NCBI GenBank assembly: GCA_963764305.1
Contig: CAVXSD010000006.1
Location: 310,001 to 374,000 of the forward strand
Direction of reading: 5' to 3'
DNA from: Bog-473 sp963764305
GTDB taxonomy: Bacteria > Actinomycetota > Acidimicrobiia > Acidimicrobiales > RAAP-2
Length of the DNA: 64,000 nucleotides
This document shows positions 22,326-30,499 of this stretch, piece by piece (position 1 is the first letter of the stretch; each line of letters opens with the position of its first letter). The translations under genes and the position numbers were made by a program. The notes beneath the pieces are model-generated. The model was given only the letters and a program-made list of their open reading frames with translations. It was not told the DNA's origin and did not search any database.

Positions 22326-22662
22326 TCACTGCCAGTTTCGGCTTCCTCCGGGCCGGGGTGGCGGCGGTTCCGGCGGGTTGGTCCACTCGGCGGGGCTGTA
22401 GGAGACCTCGCCGGCCGGAGGCGGTACTCGATGTCCTCGGTGACCATCCATTCGTGGTCGATTCGGGATCGAGGGTGGGGAGTAGATCGTCGAGAACCTG
22501 GTCGAGACGGTCCAAACCCTGCCCCCAAAGTGCCTTGAACTTCGAGTCCGGGATTCTCTCAAGTGTGTCGACCAGGCCGATGCAGACCTCAAGAAGCGCC
22601 GCCGCATGGTGCCGCAACTGATCCTCGGTCAGTCCTATGGGGCACACCGCTCCCGCCGGCAC
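22326..22662 (-). pseudogene. frameshifted hypothetical protein gene
   Basis: The first 75 residues read like a normal soluble helical protein: GLTEDQLRHHAAALLEVCIG, LVDTLERIPDSKFKALWGQG, then LDRLDQVLDDLLPTLDPEST. The sense then moves to another frame (EWMVTEDIEYRLRPA) and to a third (GEVSYSPAEWTNPPEPPPPR, ending GGSRNWQ). Two indels are needed for one ORF of about 112 residues. The start codon, taken as 22662, is uncertain. I recognise no family. Confidence 0.4.
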
Positions 22663-22800
22663 TGACGCCGATCGAGCTCGTCCTTGTCATCGAAGATCTC
22701 GCCTCTCTCTGTCGCCCCACGCTCGGGTACGTGGACCGCCGTCGCCTTGGGCCGCTTCAAGGCGATGCGCTCACTAGGGTGCGCGGTCTACGGTCGAGCT

Positions 22801-23021
22801 GTGAGCCCGATGCTCGAGCCCGGAGACCTCATTGCGGCGTTCAGTCCCCAGCCGGGTCGGTGTTTCCGGATGATCCAGTTCCGTCAGCTACAGGCGACCA
22901 ACCGTCGCCAGGAGCCGGCGTGGAAGCGGATCTGGACCGATCGGAAGGCAAGGGCTGGTACGTCGAAGCCTGCCGCGAACACGCGCCGAAGCTGACTGGC
23001 CAGCCGGCGGAGAGCTTCTGA
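22801..23021 (+). pseudogene. frameshifted small hypothetical protein gene
   Basis: From a GTG at 22801 the frame gives SPMLEPGDLIAAFSPQPGR and MIQFRQLQATNRRQEPAWKR. A shift of one base near 22950 is then needed to reach GKGWYVEACREHAPKLTG and the TGA at 23019-23021. The last segment looks like the tail of small actinobacterial proteins with a WYVEAC..H ligand set. It is uncertain whether this is one broken gene. Positions 23022-23139 hold nothing else. Confidence 0.3.
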
Positions 23022-23139
23022 CTGGCGTGCCCGGTACGGCACGAGTGAGGCAGGCAGTCCGAAGGGTTCCGATCGACATTCCGCCGGAGGAGTCGGCGAT
23101 CTACCTCCACAGAGATCAGCCGCAGCATGCCCGTGCATC

Positions 23140-24519
23140 GTGGGCAAATATATCCGGGTGCTTTCTACCGACGAAGCTGAGGTGACCCAGCCGGGCTGCG
23201 TTGAGGCGACCGGACAGAACCGACCCCGCATTCAAGCCTGGGTCCCACTCCTCGCCATCGTCCTCCTCTTCGTGGCCCTGGCCTCCTTCGTCGCCTTCAA
23301 GACCCCCGCCTGGGAAGGACAGGACGAACCGGGACACGTCGCAAACATCGAATCGCTTGTGAGTGGACAATGGTACGGCTTCAACGCCGATTGTCACCCG
23401 ATTCGTGCAGTCCTGTCCTGCACTGGCGACGAGGCGCAACAAGCGCCCCTGTATTACCTACTGCTCGCCGGGTGGCAGGTGGTCACGGGTCAGCACGCTG
23501 AGCCTGTACCGGTTCACGATCTGGTCGATCGCGACAACGGATCACGGACCGAGTTCTTCGTGACTCACCCAGACTCCGGGCTGGTTCGATGGTTGAGAGT
23601 TCCCAATATCGCTATGGGCGCAGTCACGGTGATCATTGCCTTTCTCACCATTCGACGACTGGCTGACGATAGGTGGACACCCCTTGTCGGTGCAGCGACG
23701 CTGGCCTTCCTACCGCGGTTCATCTTCCTTTCCTCCTTCGTGACAAATGACAACCTCGTCGTCCTTCTAGGGTCAGTCCTGACTTACTGTGCAATCCGAT
23801 TCGTCCAGCGACCATCCACTCGTTGGATGCTCGCTACGGGAGCCGTATTCGGACTGCTCGTCACCACCAAGCTGTCCGTGCTCCCCTTGATTCTCTTGAT
23901 CCCCATCCTCGCAGCCTTCGCCCCGAGCTGGCGTCAACGAGCTCTGCAGCTTGGATGGGGCTGCCTCTCAACCGCGGCAGTCTGTTCGTGGTACCTCATC
24001 CAGAACTCGGTGCGATATGGCGATCCACTCGCTCGTTCCGCTTCGACGAAGTATCTGACCGCTATCGGAGCGCTCGGTGTACCGATCGGCAAGCCCTACG
24101 GAGTGAAGGATCCCGTCAACTTCGTGCTCAACTTCGTGCCGAAACGGCTGGTGACGAGCTTCTGGTACAGCTCGGGATGGGGACAGTTCCACTGGTCGGC
24201 AAGCGTTGGGTTTCTCGTTACTTGTGGAGTACTGGCCCTGTTGGTGGGGTTGATCCATCAGCGCATCCCCATCCGCGTCCTTGTGGTCCTCGGGTCCATC
24301 GCCGCCCTGTCTCTCGCCTGCGTATGGCTGCTCGCTTTTCAAACGGCGACCGCCTATGGGGCTCGTTATGCCTATATCGGCATCACTGCAATCATCACTA
24401 TCGTTGTTCTCTCGGTTCAGCGCTGGCCAGTGCTACTGCGTTGGCTCCTACCTGCGGCGTGTCTGATTGGAACAATCCTGGCGATCCATAGTGATGTTCT
24501 CGAAATCCACTGGACCTGA
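23140..24519 (+). CDS. polytopic membrane protein, GT-C glycosyltransferase-like
   Basis: 459 aa from a GTG at 23140. A first helix, WVPLLAIVLLFVALASFVAF, is followed by the extracytoplasmic loop TPAWEGQDEPGHVANIESL with an acidic Asp-Glu pair. Then come QQAPLYYLLLAGW and about nine further membrane helices. That layout (acidic motif in the first loop, then helices) is typical of GT-C enzymes that move sugars from polyprenyl phosphates. It most resembles the DUF2142 and dolichyl-phosphate-mannose transferase-like groups, but the donor and acceptor are unknown. It stands alone on the plus strand between disrupted ORFs. Codon use is less GC-rich than in the conserved genes. Confidence 0.75.
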   Translation: MGKYIRVLSTDEAEVTQPGCVEATGQNRPRIQAWVPLLAIVLLFVALASFVAFKTPAWEGQDEPGHVANIESLVSGQWYGFNADCHPIRAVLSCTGDEAQQAPLYYLLLAGWQVVTGQHAEPVPVHDLVDRDNGSRTEFFVTHPDSGLVRWLRVPNIAMGAVTVIIAFLTIRRLADDRWTPLVGAATLAFLPRFIFLSSFVTNDNLVVLLGSVLTYCAIRFVQRPSTRWMLATGAVFGLLVTTKLSVLPLILLIPILAAFAPSWRQRALQLGWGCLSTAAVCSWYLIQNSVRYGDPLARSASTKYLTAIGALGVPIGKPYGVKDPVNFVLNFVPKRLVTSFWYSSGWGQFHWSASVGFLVTCGVLALLVGLIHQRIPIRVLVVLGSIAALSLACVWLLAFQTATAYGARYAYIGITAIITIVVLSVQRWPVLLRWLLPAACLIGTILAIHSDVLEIHWT

Positions 24520-25056
24520 ACCCCCTGCCGCATCTGTCGACCATCCCCACCGGTGAAGCCGGCCCAGACGCCCTCGAAGGCCCAGTTCACCCACGGCGAT
24601 CTGATGGCATTGCTCGCGCACGGACGCGTCTGGCAGATCGCCACGGCCTTCTCGACGTTCTCGACGGCCCTGAGAAGTAGAGGGCCGTCTTGCCTTTGCA
24701 ACGGGTCCCTCGGGGCCAATCATCGCGGCCGCGGCCGGAGAACGGTGCCTCAAATCAAGTTCCTGTTGGCCGCAGGATTTCAACCCCACAGACGTGAACC
24801 AGATTACGAAGAAATGCTGTACTTCATGCTGCGGTGCTGACGTCCTGGCAGCGTTACGACAGTTGCTCCTGGCTGGTCCGTCGGGAACGCCAATGGGAAT
24901 CGCAACCGCTCAATCACATTCTCCTGGCGAGGCACCGAGACTCATGGGGGCATCCAATGCGGTGCCATGTGTCTGGTCTGGTCCTAAGTTGACGTCGCGG
25001 GCTGACGAGACATCGAAAGCGCTCAGTCGTCGGCAGCCATGCTACCATGGTCGGCG
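24520..25056. other. 537-bp stretch without a supported gene
   Basis: Several short open frames exist on both strands, and fragments such as RSPWVNWAFEGVWAGFTGG on the minus strand look protein-like. None has a start, ribosome site and length that I can defend. A decayed gene is possible. Confidence 0.3.
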
Positions 25057-25545
25057 ATGGCTGAAATCTGCACTTGCTGCTCAACATCGGTCGATTGGTG
25101 GGTCAGAATGCGTTCGCACCCCGACTTGCCGATCTGCCACAACTGTCTCGCCGGGCTGAACACGCAGCGTGACGGTCAGTTGCAACTCATGACGGGAAAG
25201 TGGACGGTCACGGGGTTCGAGCCGACTTTCAAGGTCGCCGATGTTGCCCGCTCGACCGCCTGGTTCGAGGGTGCAGGCTTCGAGATGTCGTTCCACGATG
25301 ACAGCTATGCCTTCGCTCACCGGGATCGTGACCTCACGATCCACCTTGCCCAAGCCGTAGGAGACGAACCTCCGGGTCACGGGATCCTCTACATCCACTG
25401 TCAAGAAGCCGACCGGGTGGCAGATGAGTGGCGACATGCGGGGATCGAAGTGCACGGCCCGCGGGACCAGGACTATGGCAAGAGGGAGGGCTCCGTGCCC
25501 GACCCCGACGGCAACGTGATTCGCTTCGGTAGTCCCATTCGCTGA
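25057..25545 (+). CDS. VOC (glyoxalase/bleomycin-resistance fold) protein with an N-terminal Cys ribbon
   Basis: 162 aa from the ATG at 25057; an in-frame ATG 18 bp earlier is possible. Residues 1-40 carry four or five Cys in MAEICTCCSTSVDWWVRM and LPICHNCLAG, which resembles a zinc ribbon. From about residue 50 the VOC fold follows: FEPTFKVADVARSTAWFEGAG, SYAFAHRDRDLTIHLAQ, GILYIHCQEADRVADEW, and the closing VPDPDGNVIRFGSP. A fold of one betaalpha-betabetabeta pair implies a dimer. Substrate and metal are unknown. A Cys ribbon joined to a VOC domain is uncommon and might bring metal or protein contacts. Confidence 0.8.
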   Translation: MAEICTCCSTSVDWWVRMRSHPDLPICHNCLAGLNTQRDGQLQLMTGKWTVTGFEPTFKVADVARSTAWFEGAGFEMSFHDDSYAFAHRDRDLTIHLAQAVGDEPPGHGILYIHCQEADRVADEWRHAGIEVHGPRDQDYGKREGSVPDPDGNVIRFGSPIR

Positions 25546-25902
25546 AGCGCCGCCGCGCTTCGATGGCCCAGCCGGTCTAGGCGGACCGACGCCCCCTATA
25601 TGTATATGCCGGAGGTTGGGACAGTTCGAATCGAGCACCATAGGGCCGGACCCATTGAGCATGAACCTCATGGAAGCTGCCGTTTCTCGTCTGCGCTTCG
25701 ATGTAGATGGCGCTCGCTCGCGGACGACCCCACGGTGGTGCTGTTGGTAGGTCGGCTAGGCCTCCAGCAGGCTGGCGCGTTGCTCGAGCCAACTGTACGT
25801 GCAGTCGAGCACCGGGTAAGTCCTCGCTCGAGGAGCATGCGGGCGAGAAGATGGCATCGGGCATTCCGGCCTGAACGACGTCGGTATGGTCGAATGGGGC
25901 GC
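25546..25902. other. 357-bp stretch without a supported gene
   Basis: It contains only open frames of poor coding character on both strands, between the VOC gene and the disrupted esterase gene. No repeat or hairpin stands out. Confidence 0.3.
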
Positions 25903-26934
25903 ATGAGCCCAGATATTGCAACGACCCACGCCTCGACCCTCGTATCCGGCGTCTTCTCGAGTTGTTTCCTTCAACGCCCCTCGAGGACGTGGCCAACCGG
26001 AAGGAGCTGCTGGCTGAGGCCAACACGCCCGAGGCGAGAGAATCCCGGGAGGCATTCCGGTCCATTCTGGACATGTGCGACACAGAGGAGGCGGCGCCGT
26101 CGACGGGCCTGTCGTTGAGCACGACACAGTTCGTTTCCGAACCGGACGGTAACACGGTGAATTTGCAAGTCATCCGACCCGAGTCGGACGTGGCGCTGCC
26201 CGGCGTGTACTACATCCATGGTGGCGGCATGGCCACGATGTCGTGTTTCGACGGGATGTATCGAGGGTGGGGGAAGCACATCGCCGCCAATGGCGTGGTC
26301 GTCGTCATGGTCGACTTCCGCAACTGCGTCGTGGCGTCGTCGGCGCCGGAGGTCGGTGCGTTCCCAGCCGGGCTGAACGACTGCGTGTCGGGGTTGCGCT
26401 GGGTCGCGACCCACGCGGCGGACCTCGGCATCGACCCCGCCAGGATTGTGGTCGCCGGCGAGAGCGGCGGGGGCAACTTGACCCTGGCCACGGGGATTCC
26501 GGCTCAAGCGAGACGGTGACCTCGGCCTGATCAAGGGTCTCTATGCCTTGTGCCCGTACATCGCCGGGCAATGGCCGACGCCCGAGTCCCCTTCCTCGGT
26601 CGAGAACGAGGGTATTCTGCTGCACCTGCACAACAACCGCGGTGCCGTGGGCTATGGCATCGAGGCTTTCAACGAAGGAAATCCGCTGGCATGGCCGTCC
26701 TTTGCGACCGTTGAGGAAGTCCCCGGATTCCCCCCGACCGTGATCAACGTCAACGAGTGTGATCCACTTCGCGACGAGGGCATCAACTTCTACCGCCTCC
26801 TCCTCTCCGCCGGTGTCCCGGCACGCTGCCGTCAGATGATGGGCACCATGCACGGGACCGAGATCTTCACCATCGCCTGCCCCGACATCTCCGCAGACAC
26901 AGCCCGAGATATCGCCGGATTTGCCCGCAGTTAG
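25903..26934 (+). pseudogene. HSL-type alpha/beta-hydrolase (esterase), interrupted by compensating frameshifts
   Basis: The product would be about 343 aa. The ATG at 25903 opens MSPDIATT. A frame change near 25925 then leads to DPRLDPRIRRLLELFPSTP. That frame carries the oxyanion motif YYIHGGGM and the nucleophile elbow VAGESGGGN, then runs into a stop at 26517. A second change near 26500 restores the first frame at GDLGLIKGLYALCPYIAGQW. It then carries the catalytic Asp region NECDPLRDEG and the His in TMHGTE before the TAG at 26932-26934. The pattern is that of hormone-sensitive-lipase (alpha/beta-hydrolase-3) esterases. The total is a multiple of three, so the two indels cancel. All catalytic parts are still present. 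Confidence 0.8.
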
Positions 26935-27001
26935 TGGGTCACGAGGACGCGCTCGATTCGGACCCGGCGAAGCTCACTGCCGGGCTTCTCGGCGGTGGGG
27001 G

Positions 27002-27520
27002 TCAGTCCAGACGTCGAAGGGACGCTCGGTAGCGTTTGGCATTGCTGACGTACTCGGCCGCCGAGAACCGGATCATCGGCACGTCCGACCTGTCCGGGAG
27101 GATCTTGGCCGGCACGCCCAGAGCCAATGCGCCGGGGGGCACGACCATGTGATTGGGCACCACAGCGTTTGCGCCGACCGTTGCGCCACGACTGATCACG
27201 GCCCAGTGGAGCACCACGCTGCCCGAGCCGGCCAATGCATCGTCCTCGAGGGTGCAACCCTCCAGATGGGTCAGGTGACCAACCACGCAACCGTTGCCGA
27301 TGATGGTGGGGAAACCGGGGCCAGCGTGGACGACGGTCCCGTCCTGAATGGAGGAGCCGGCGCCGACGGTGATGGTCCCGTAGTCGCCGCGAAGGACGGC
27401 GCTCGGCCACACACTCGATTCGGGGCCGATCACCACGTCGCCGATCACGACCGCTTCGGGGTGGATGAAGGCGTCGGCATCAATCCGCGGTGCGACGCCT
27501 TCGAGTTCGTAGATGGGCAT
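27002..27520 (-). CDS. gamma-carbonic-anhydrase-fold (left-handed beta-helix) protein
   Basis: 172 aa from the ATG at 27520, where the protein begins MPIYELEGVAPRIDADAFIH as family members do. Hexapeptide repeats (VVIGDVVIGPESSVWPSAVL, IGNGCVVGHLTHLEGCTLED) form a left-handed beta-helix, and a C-terminal helix follows. In active gamma enzymes three His bind the metal: one here is His65 (VVHAG) and the second His82 (GHLTHLEG). The third, four residues further on, is Glu87; a His sits at 85 instead. Activity as a carbonic anhydrase is therefore doubtful; PaaY- or CaiE-like thioesterase or scaffold roles are options. The gene follows der and the small ribbon protein on the same strand. Confidence 0.88.
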   Translation of the reverse strand: MPIYELEGVAPRIDADAFIHPEAVVIGDVVIGPESSVWPSAVLRGDYGTITVGAGSSIQDGTVVHAGPGFPTIIGNGCVVGHLTHLEGCTLEDDALAGSGSVVLHWAVISRGATVGANAVVPNHMVVPPGALALGVPAKILPDRSDVPMIRFSAAEYVSNAKRYRASLRRLD

Positions 27521-27531
27521 GGCGGGCGACG

Positions 27532-27735
27532 CTACACGTGGGCAGCGATCCAGGTCACGCCCTGGTAGCCGCGGTAGCCGAGGTAGATCACGCTGGCGAC
27601 GAGCATCGCCTTGAAGTACCAGGGGATCGGCTGGCGCTCCTGCTCGGCCAGAATCGTGCCGCACGTGGGGCACTCACCCTCCTCGCCCAGATCCTCGTCC
27701 TCCACGAGCGCGTCGCACTCCTCGCACCAGGCCAT
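27532..27735 (-). CDS. small zinc-ribbon protein with one transmembrane helix
   Basis: 67 aa. The N-terminus MAWCEECDALVEDEDLGEEG then ECPTCG gives two CxxC knuckles, a rubredoxin-like zinc ribbon. After a short linker, PIPWYFKAMLVASVIYLGY is a single membrane helix with the ribbon on the cytoplasmic side by the charge rule. It lies 13 bp downstream of der and 11 bp upstream of the gamma-CA-like gene, so all three probably share a transcript. The function is unknown. Similar ribbon-plus-helix proteins are common next to conserved actinobacterial genes. Confidence 0.8.
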   Translation of the reverse strand: MAWCEECDALVEDEDLGEEGECPTCGTILAEQERQPIPWYFKAMLVASVIYLGYRGYQGVTWIAAHV

Positions 27736-27748
27736 TAGGACCGGCTCC

Positions 27749-29084
27749 TCACTTCCCCCCGATCCTCACCCGCAACTTCATCGGTGTCGCGCCAAGGTCG
27801 AAGCGCTCCCGGATGCCTCGCTCTATGTAGCGGAGATATGTCTGGGGCAACCGGCCATTCGTGAAGAGCGTGAACGTCGGGGGGTCGATGGCACCCTGGA
27901 CGATGTACCGAATCTTGGCCCGGGGCGCGGCCTGACGGTTCTGCAGTTCCTGCACGGTGCGATTGAGGGTCCCGGTAGGCACCCGCTGGTGGTAGGCCGT
28001 GACGCAGTCGCGCAGTGCGGGGAGGATGCGGTGCACTCCCTTTCCGGACAGGGCGGAGACCTTGAGCACTGGTGCCGCGCCCAGGAACGCGAGGCGGTCT
28101 CCGACGCCGGCCAGCACATCGTCGCGATCGTCGGTCGGCACCTGGTCCCACTTGTTGAGCGCCACGATCGCCGGACAGCCCGAAACGCCGATCCGTTCGG
28201 CGAGCCGCTGGTCCTGATGCGATGCCCCGATGGTGGCGTCGATGACCAGAACTGCGACGTCGGCCCGCTCGAGCGCCCGCAGGGCGCGCATCGTCGCGTG
28301 TTGTTCCGTGCCACGGTCCGTTTTGGAGGGTCGGCGCAGACCGGCAGTGTCGATGAACCGAACGGGTCCGTCCTGCGTTTCGACGACGGTGTCAATGGCG
28401 TCGCGGGTGGTGCCCGGCATGTCGTGCACGATCGAGCGTTCCTCACCCAGAAGTCGATTGAAGAGGGTCGACTTCCCGACGTTGGGTCGGCCGATGATGG
28501 CAACGCTCGGCGTTCCCGGGACGCTGTCGCCCCGGCCGCGGCCTTCCCCACGCGCGGAGCGCCGAACCGTCTTCTTCGTCTTCGGGCAGCGGCACCGGGA
28601 GCAACGCCACGACCTCATCGAGGAGGTCGCCGGTCCCTCGCCCGTGCAGCGAGCTCACGGGATACGGATCGCCCAGGCCGAGGGCGACGAACTCCCAGGC
28701 CGCCGTTTCGCGGCTGGCGCCGTCAACCTTGTTGACGACGAGCCGCACCGGGGGGCCGGCCCGGCGGATGACCTTGGCCGCGGCGAGGTCCTCCTCGGTC
28801 ACACCGGTCGTCACGTCCACCACCATGAGAATCACGTCGGCCTCGGCGAGGGCCCGCTCTGCCTGCTCGCTGACCTTGGCTTCGAGCGAGTCACCGGCGG
28901 CGAGCCACCCCCCGGTGTCCATGATGGAGAACGGAACGCCCGACCACTCCGCCGAGAGCTCTTTGCGATCGCGGGTGACCCCCTGCTCTTCCTCGACGAC
29001 CGCGGCGCGCGCGCCCACGATGCGGTTGACGAGGGATGACTTGCCGACGTTCGGGCGTCCGGCCACCACGACCATGGGGCTCAT
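27749..29084 (-). CDS. der: ribosome-assembly GTPase Der (EngA), one frameshift between its two GTPase domains
   Basis: Der has two tandem GTPase domains and helps the 50S subunit mature. Domain 1 starts MSPMVVVAGRPNVGKSSLVN at 29084, with switch and specificity motifs MDTGGW and NKVD. Domain 2 has IGRPNVGKSTLFNRLLGEE, DTAGLRR and NKWD, and the KH-like C-terminal domain ends LRVRIGGK. The frame changes by one base near 28550, in the acidic linker between the two domains (PEDEEDGSA then RGEGRGRG). Total length is a multiple of three plus one. Because der is essential in tested bacteria, a sequence error is more likely than a dead gene. The start overlaps the DUF512 gene (ATGA). Position at the end of the scp-cmk cluster matches M. 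tuberculosis Rv1713. Confidence 0.93.
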
Positions 29085-30466
29085 GATCCGCAGACCGGCC
29101 GGAAGGATGTCCCGTCAATTGCCAATCGGAGCGAAGCGCCTTCGCTGGGCACGGCCTCGACCGGCCTGGGCAGGTCTGCCAGCGACAGCCCGTCGAGAAA
29201 GCGACCTTCGTTGAGGCACGCATCGGGCAACAGGCACCGTGAGCCGTCGGGGACGCTGCCCAGGGCGCGGGCCAGATCCTCACCGGTGAGCAGGCCCGCC
29301 ACCCCGATGTTGCCCCCGAAGAACTCGTTAGGGACGGCCAGCAGCTCGACGTCGCGACGCGGGTGACGTGCCACCAGGGGGCCCAACACGCGGGCACCGT
29401 AGGTGCCGGTGAGGATGGTGATGGGCCGAGTGTCGGCACCCGCGGGAACCGCGGGAGCGCGCGGGGCCCGGTAGCCCTCGGCGGGTGCGGAGTCCACCGA
29501 GGCAAAGAACCCGTGGCGCACGCCACCGGGGCCACTCGACGCGGGGCGCGAGAACGACTCGACGAATGCCCGTGCCATACCAATGCCGTTCTCGTGCTGC
29601 GGATAGCCGCCGTAACTGTGTGCCGGAGGAAGATCGCGCCCCGCCAACAGGTAGTACTCGTCGGCCGCGAAGACCATGCGGTGACCCAACGCCTTCTTGT
29701 AGAGGCGTTGCCACTCCTCGATGGTGTCGAGGACCCCTTCGGCCTCCCCGAACGTGTGCGGGCGCATCTCGGGCTCCTTGGAATAGCGACTGAGCCCGAG
29801 CGGGACTGCCCCCACGCTGGACAGCGCCGGATAGCGGTCCAGGATCCCGGCCAGGGTGTCCTCGAGTGCGGCGCCGTCGTTGACGCCCGGGCACACGACG
29901 ATCTGGCCGTGCACCTCGATCCCCCCGTCGAGGAGGACCTGAAGCCAGCGCAGGCTGGTGGCACCCTTCGGATTGCGCAGCATGTGCGCCCGCAGCTCGG
30001 GGTCGGTCGTATGGATGGACACGAACAAGGGCCCGAGGCGCTCGGTCAGGATCCGCTCGGCATCGAGCTCGGTGAATCGGGTGAGGGTCGTGAAGTTGCC
30101 GTACAGGAAGGACAACCGGTAGTCGTCGTCCTTGAGGTACAGGCTGCGCCGCATGCCTTTGGGCAGCTGGTAGATGAAGCAGAACGCACAGTGGTTGTCG
30201 CAGGTCCGGATCCGGTCGAAGACGGCCGAGGAGACCTCGACCCCGAGCGGCTCCCCGGCGTCCTTGTCAACCCGCACGACCCGGGGCAGGGGCGCACCGG
30301 CACGGCGAACGAGGACGCTGAGGTCACTTGCGTCGCTGAGGCGTTGGAAATCGATGACGTCGCGCGGCTCGTGCCCATCAATGCTGAGGAGCTCGTCTCC
30401 CACGGCCAGACCGGCCCGGGCTGCCGGCGACGCCTCGGTGACCGAAGTCACCGTGGGAGCTGACAT
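29081..30466 (-). CDS. DUF512 radical SAM protein with N-terminal PDZ domain
   Basis: 461 aa from the ATG at 30466; the open frame further upstream lies opposite ispH and is not used. Residues 1-60 are PDZ-like (ASPAARAGLAVGDELLSIDG). The radical-SAM cluster motif follows in FDRIRTCDNHCAFCFIYQLP (CxxxCxxC), then SIHTTDPELRAHMLRN and CPGVNDG. From about residue 250 is DUF512 with FGGNIGVAGLLTG near the end. The family (TIGR03279-like) is widespread in Clostridia, cyanobacteria and actinobacteria; the reaction is not established. It is co-transcribed with der (ATGA overlap), which would fit a role in ribosome or membrane-protein biogenesis. It is divergent from ispH, 33 bp away. Confidence 0.9.
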   Translation of the reverse strand: MSAPTVTSVTEASPAARAGLAVGDELLSIDGHEPRDVIDFQRLSDASDLSVLVRRAGAPLPRVVRVDKDAGEPLGVEVSSAVFDRIRTCDNHCAFCFIYQLPKGMRRSLYLKDDDYRLSFLYGNFTTLTRFTELDAERILTERLGPLFVSIHTTDPELRAHMLRNPKGATSLRWLQVLLDGGIEVHGQIVVCPGVNDGAALEDTLAGILDRYPALSSVGAVPLGLSRYSKEPEMRPHTFGEAEGVLDTIEEWQRLYKKALGHRMVFAADEYYLLAGRDLPPAHSYGGYPQHENGIGMARAFVESFSRPASSGPGGVRHGFFASVDSAPAEGYRAPRAPAVPAGADTRPITILTGTYGARVLGPLVARHPRRDVELLAVPNEFFGGNIGVAGLLTGEDLARALGSVPDGSRCLLPDACLNEGRFLDGLSLADLPRPVEAVPSEGASLRLAIDGTSFRPVCGS

Positions 30467-30473
30467 GACCAAG

Positions 30474-30492
30474 AGGTTACTGCCGATAACCT
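30474..30492. promoter_or_regulatory. palindrome in the ispH/DUF512 divergent space
   Basis: AGGTTA-ctgccga-TAACCT is a perfect 6-bp inverted repeat with a 7-nt spacer. It fills most of the 33 bp between the two divergent starts, and any protein bound here would meet both promoters. Such a short gap also suggests that one or both mRNAs have little or no 5' leader. Confidence 0.4.
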
Positions 30493-30499
30493 GGGTTTT

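Noticed and set aside
22563..23021. Single plus-strand ORF of about 150 codons before the GT-C-like gene
   Set aside because: Most of it is Arg/Pro-rich and unlike a protein; only the last 30 residues look real and fit better as the end of a frameshifted gene.
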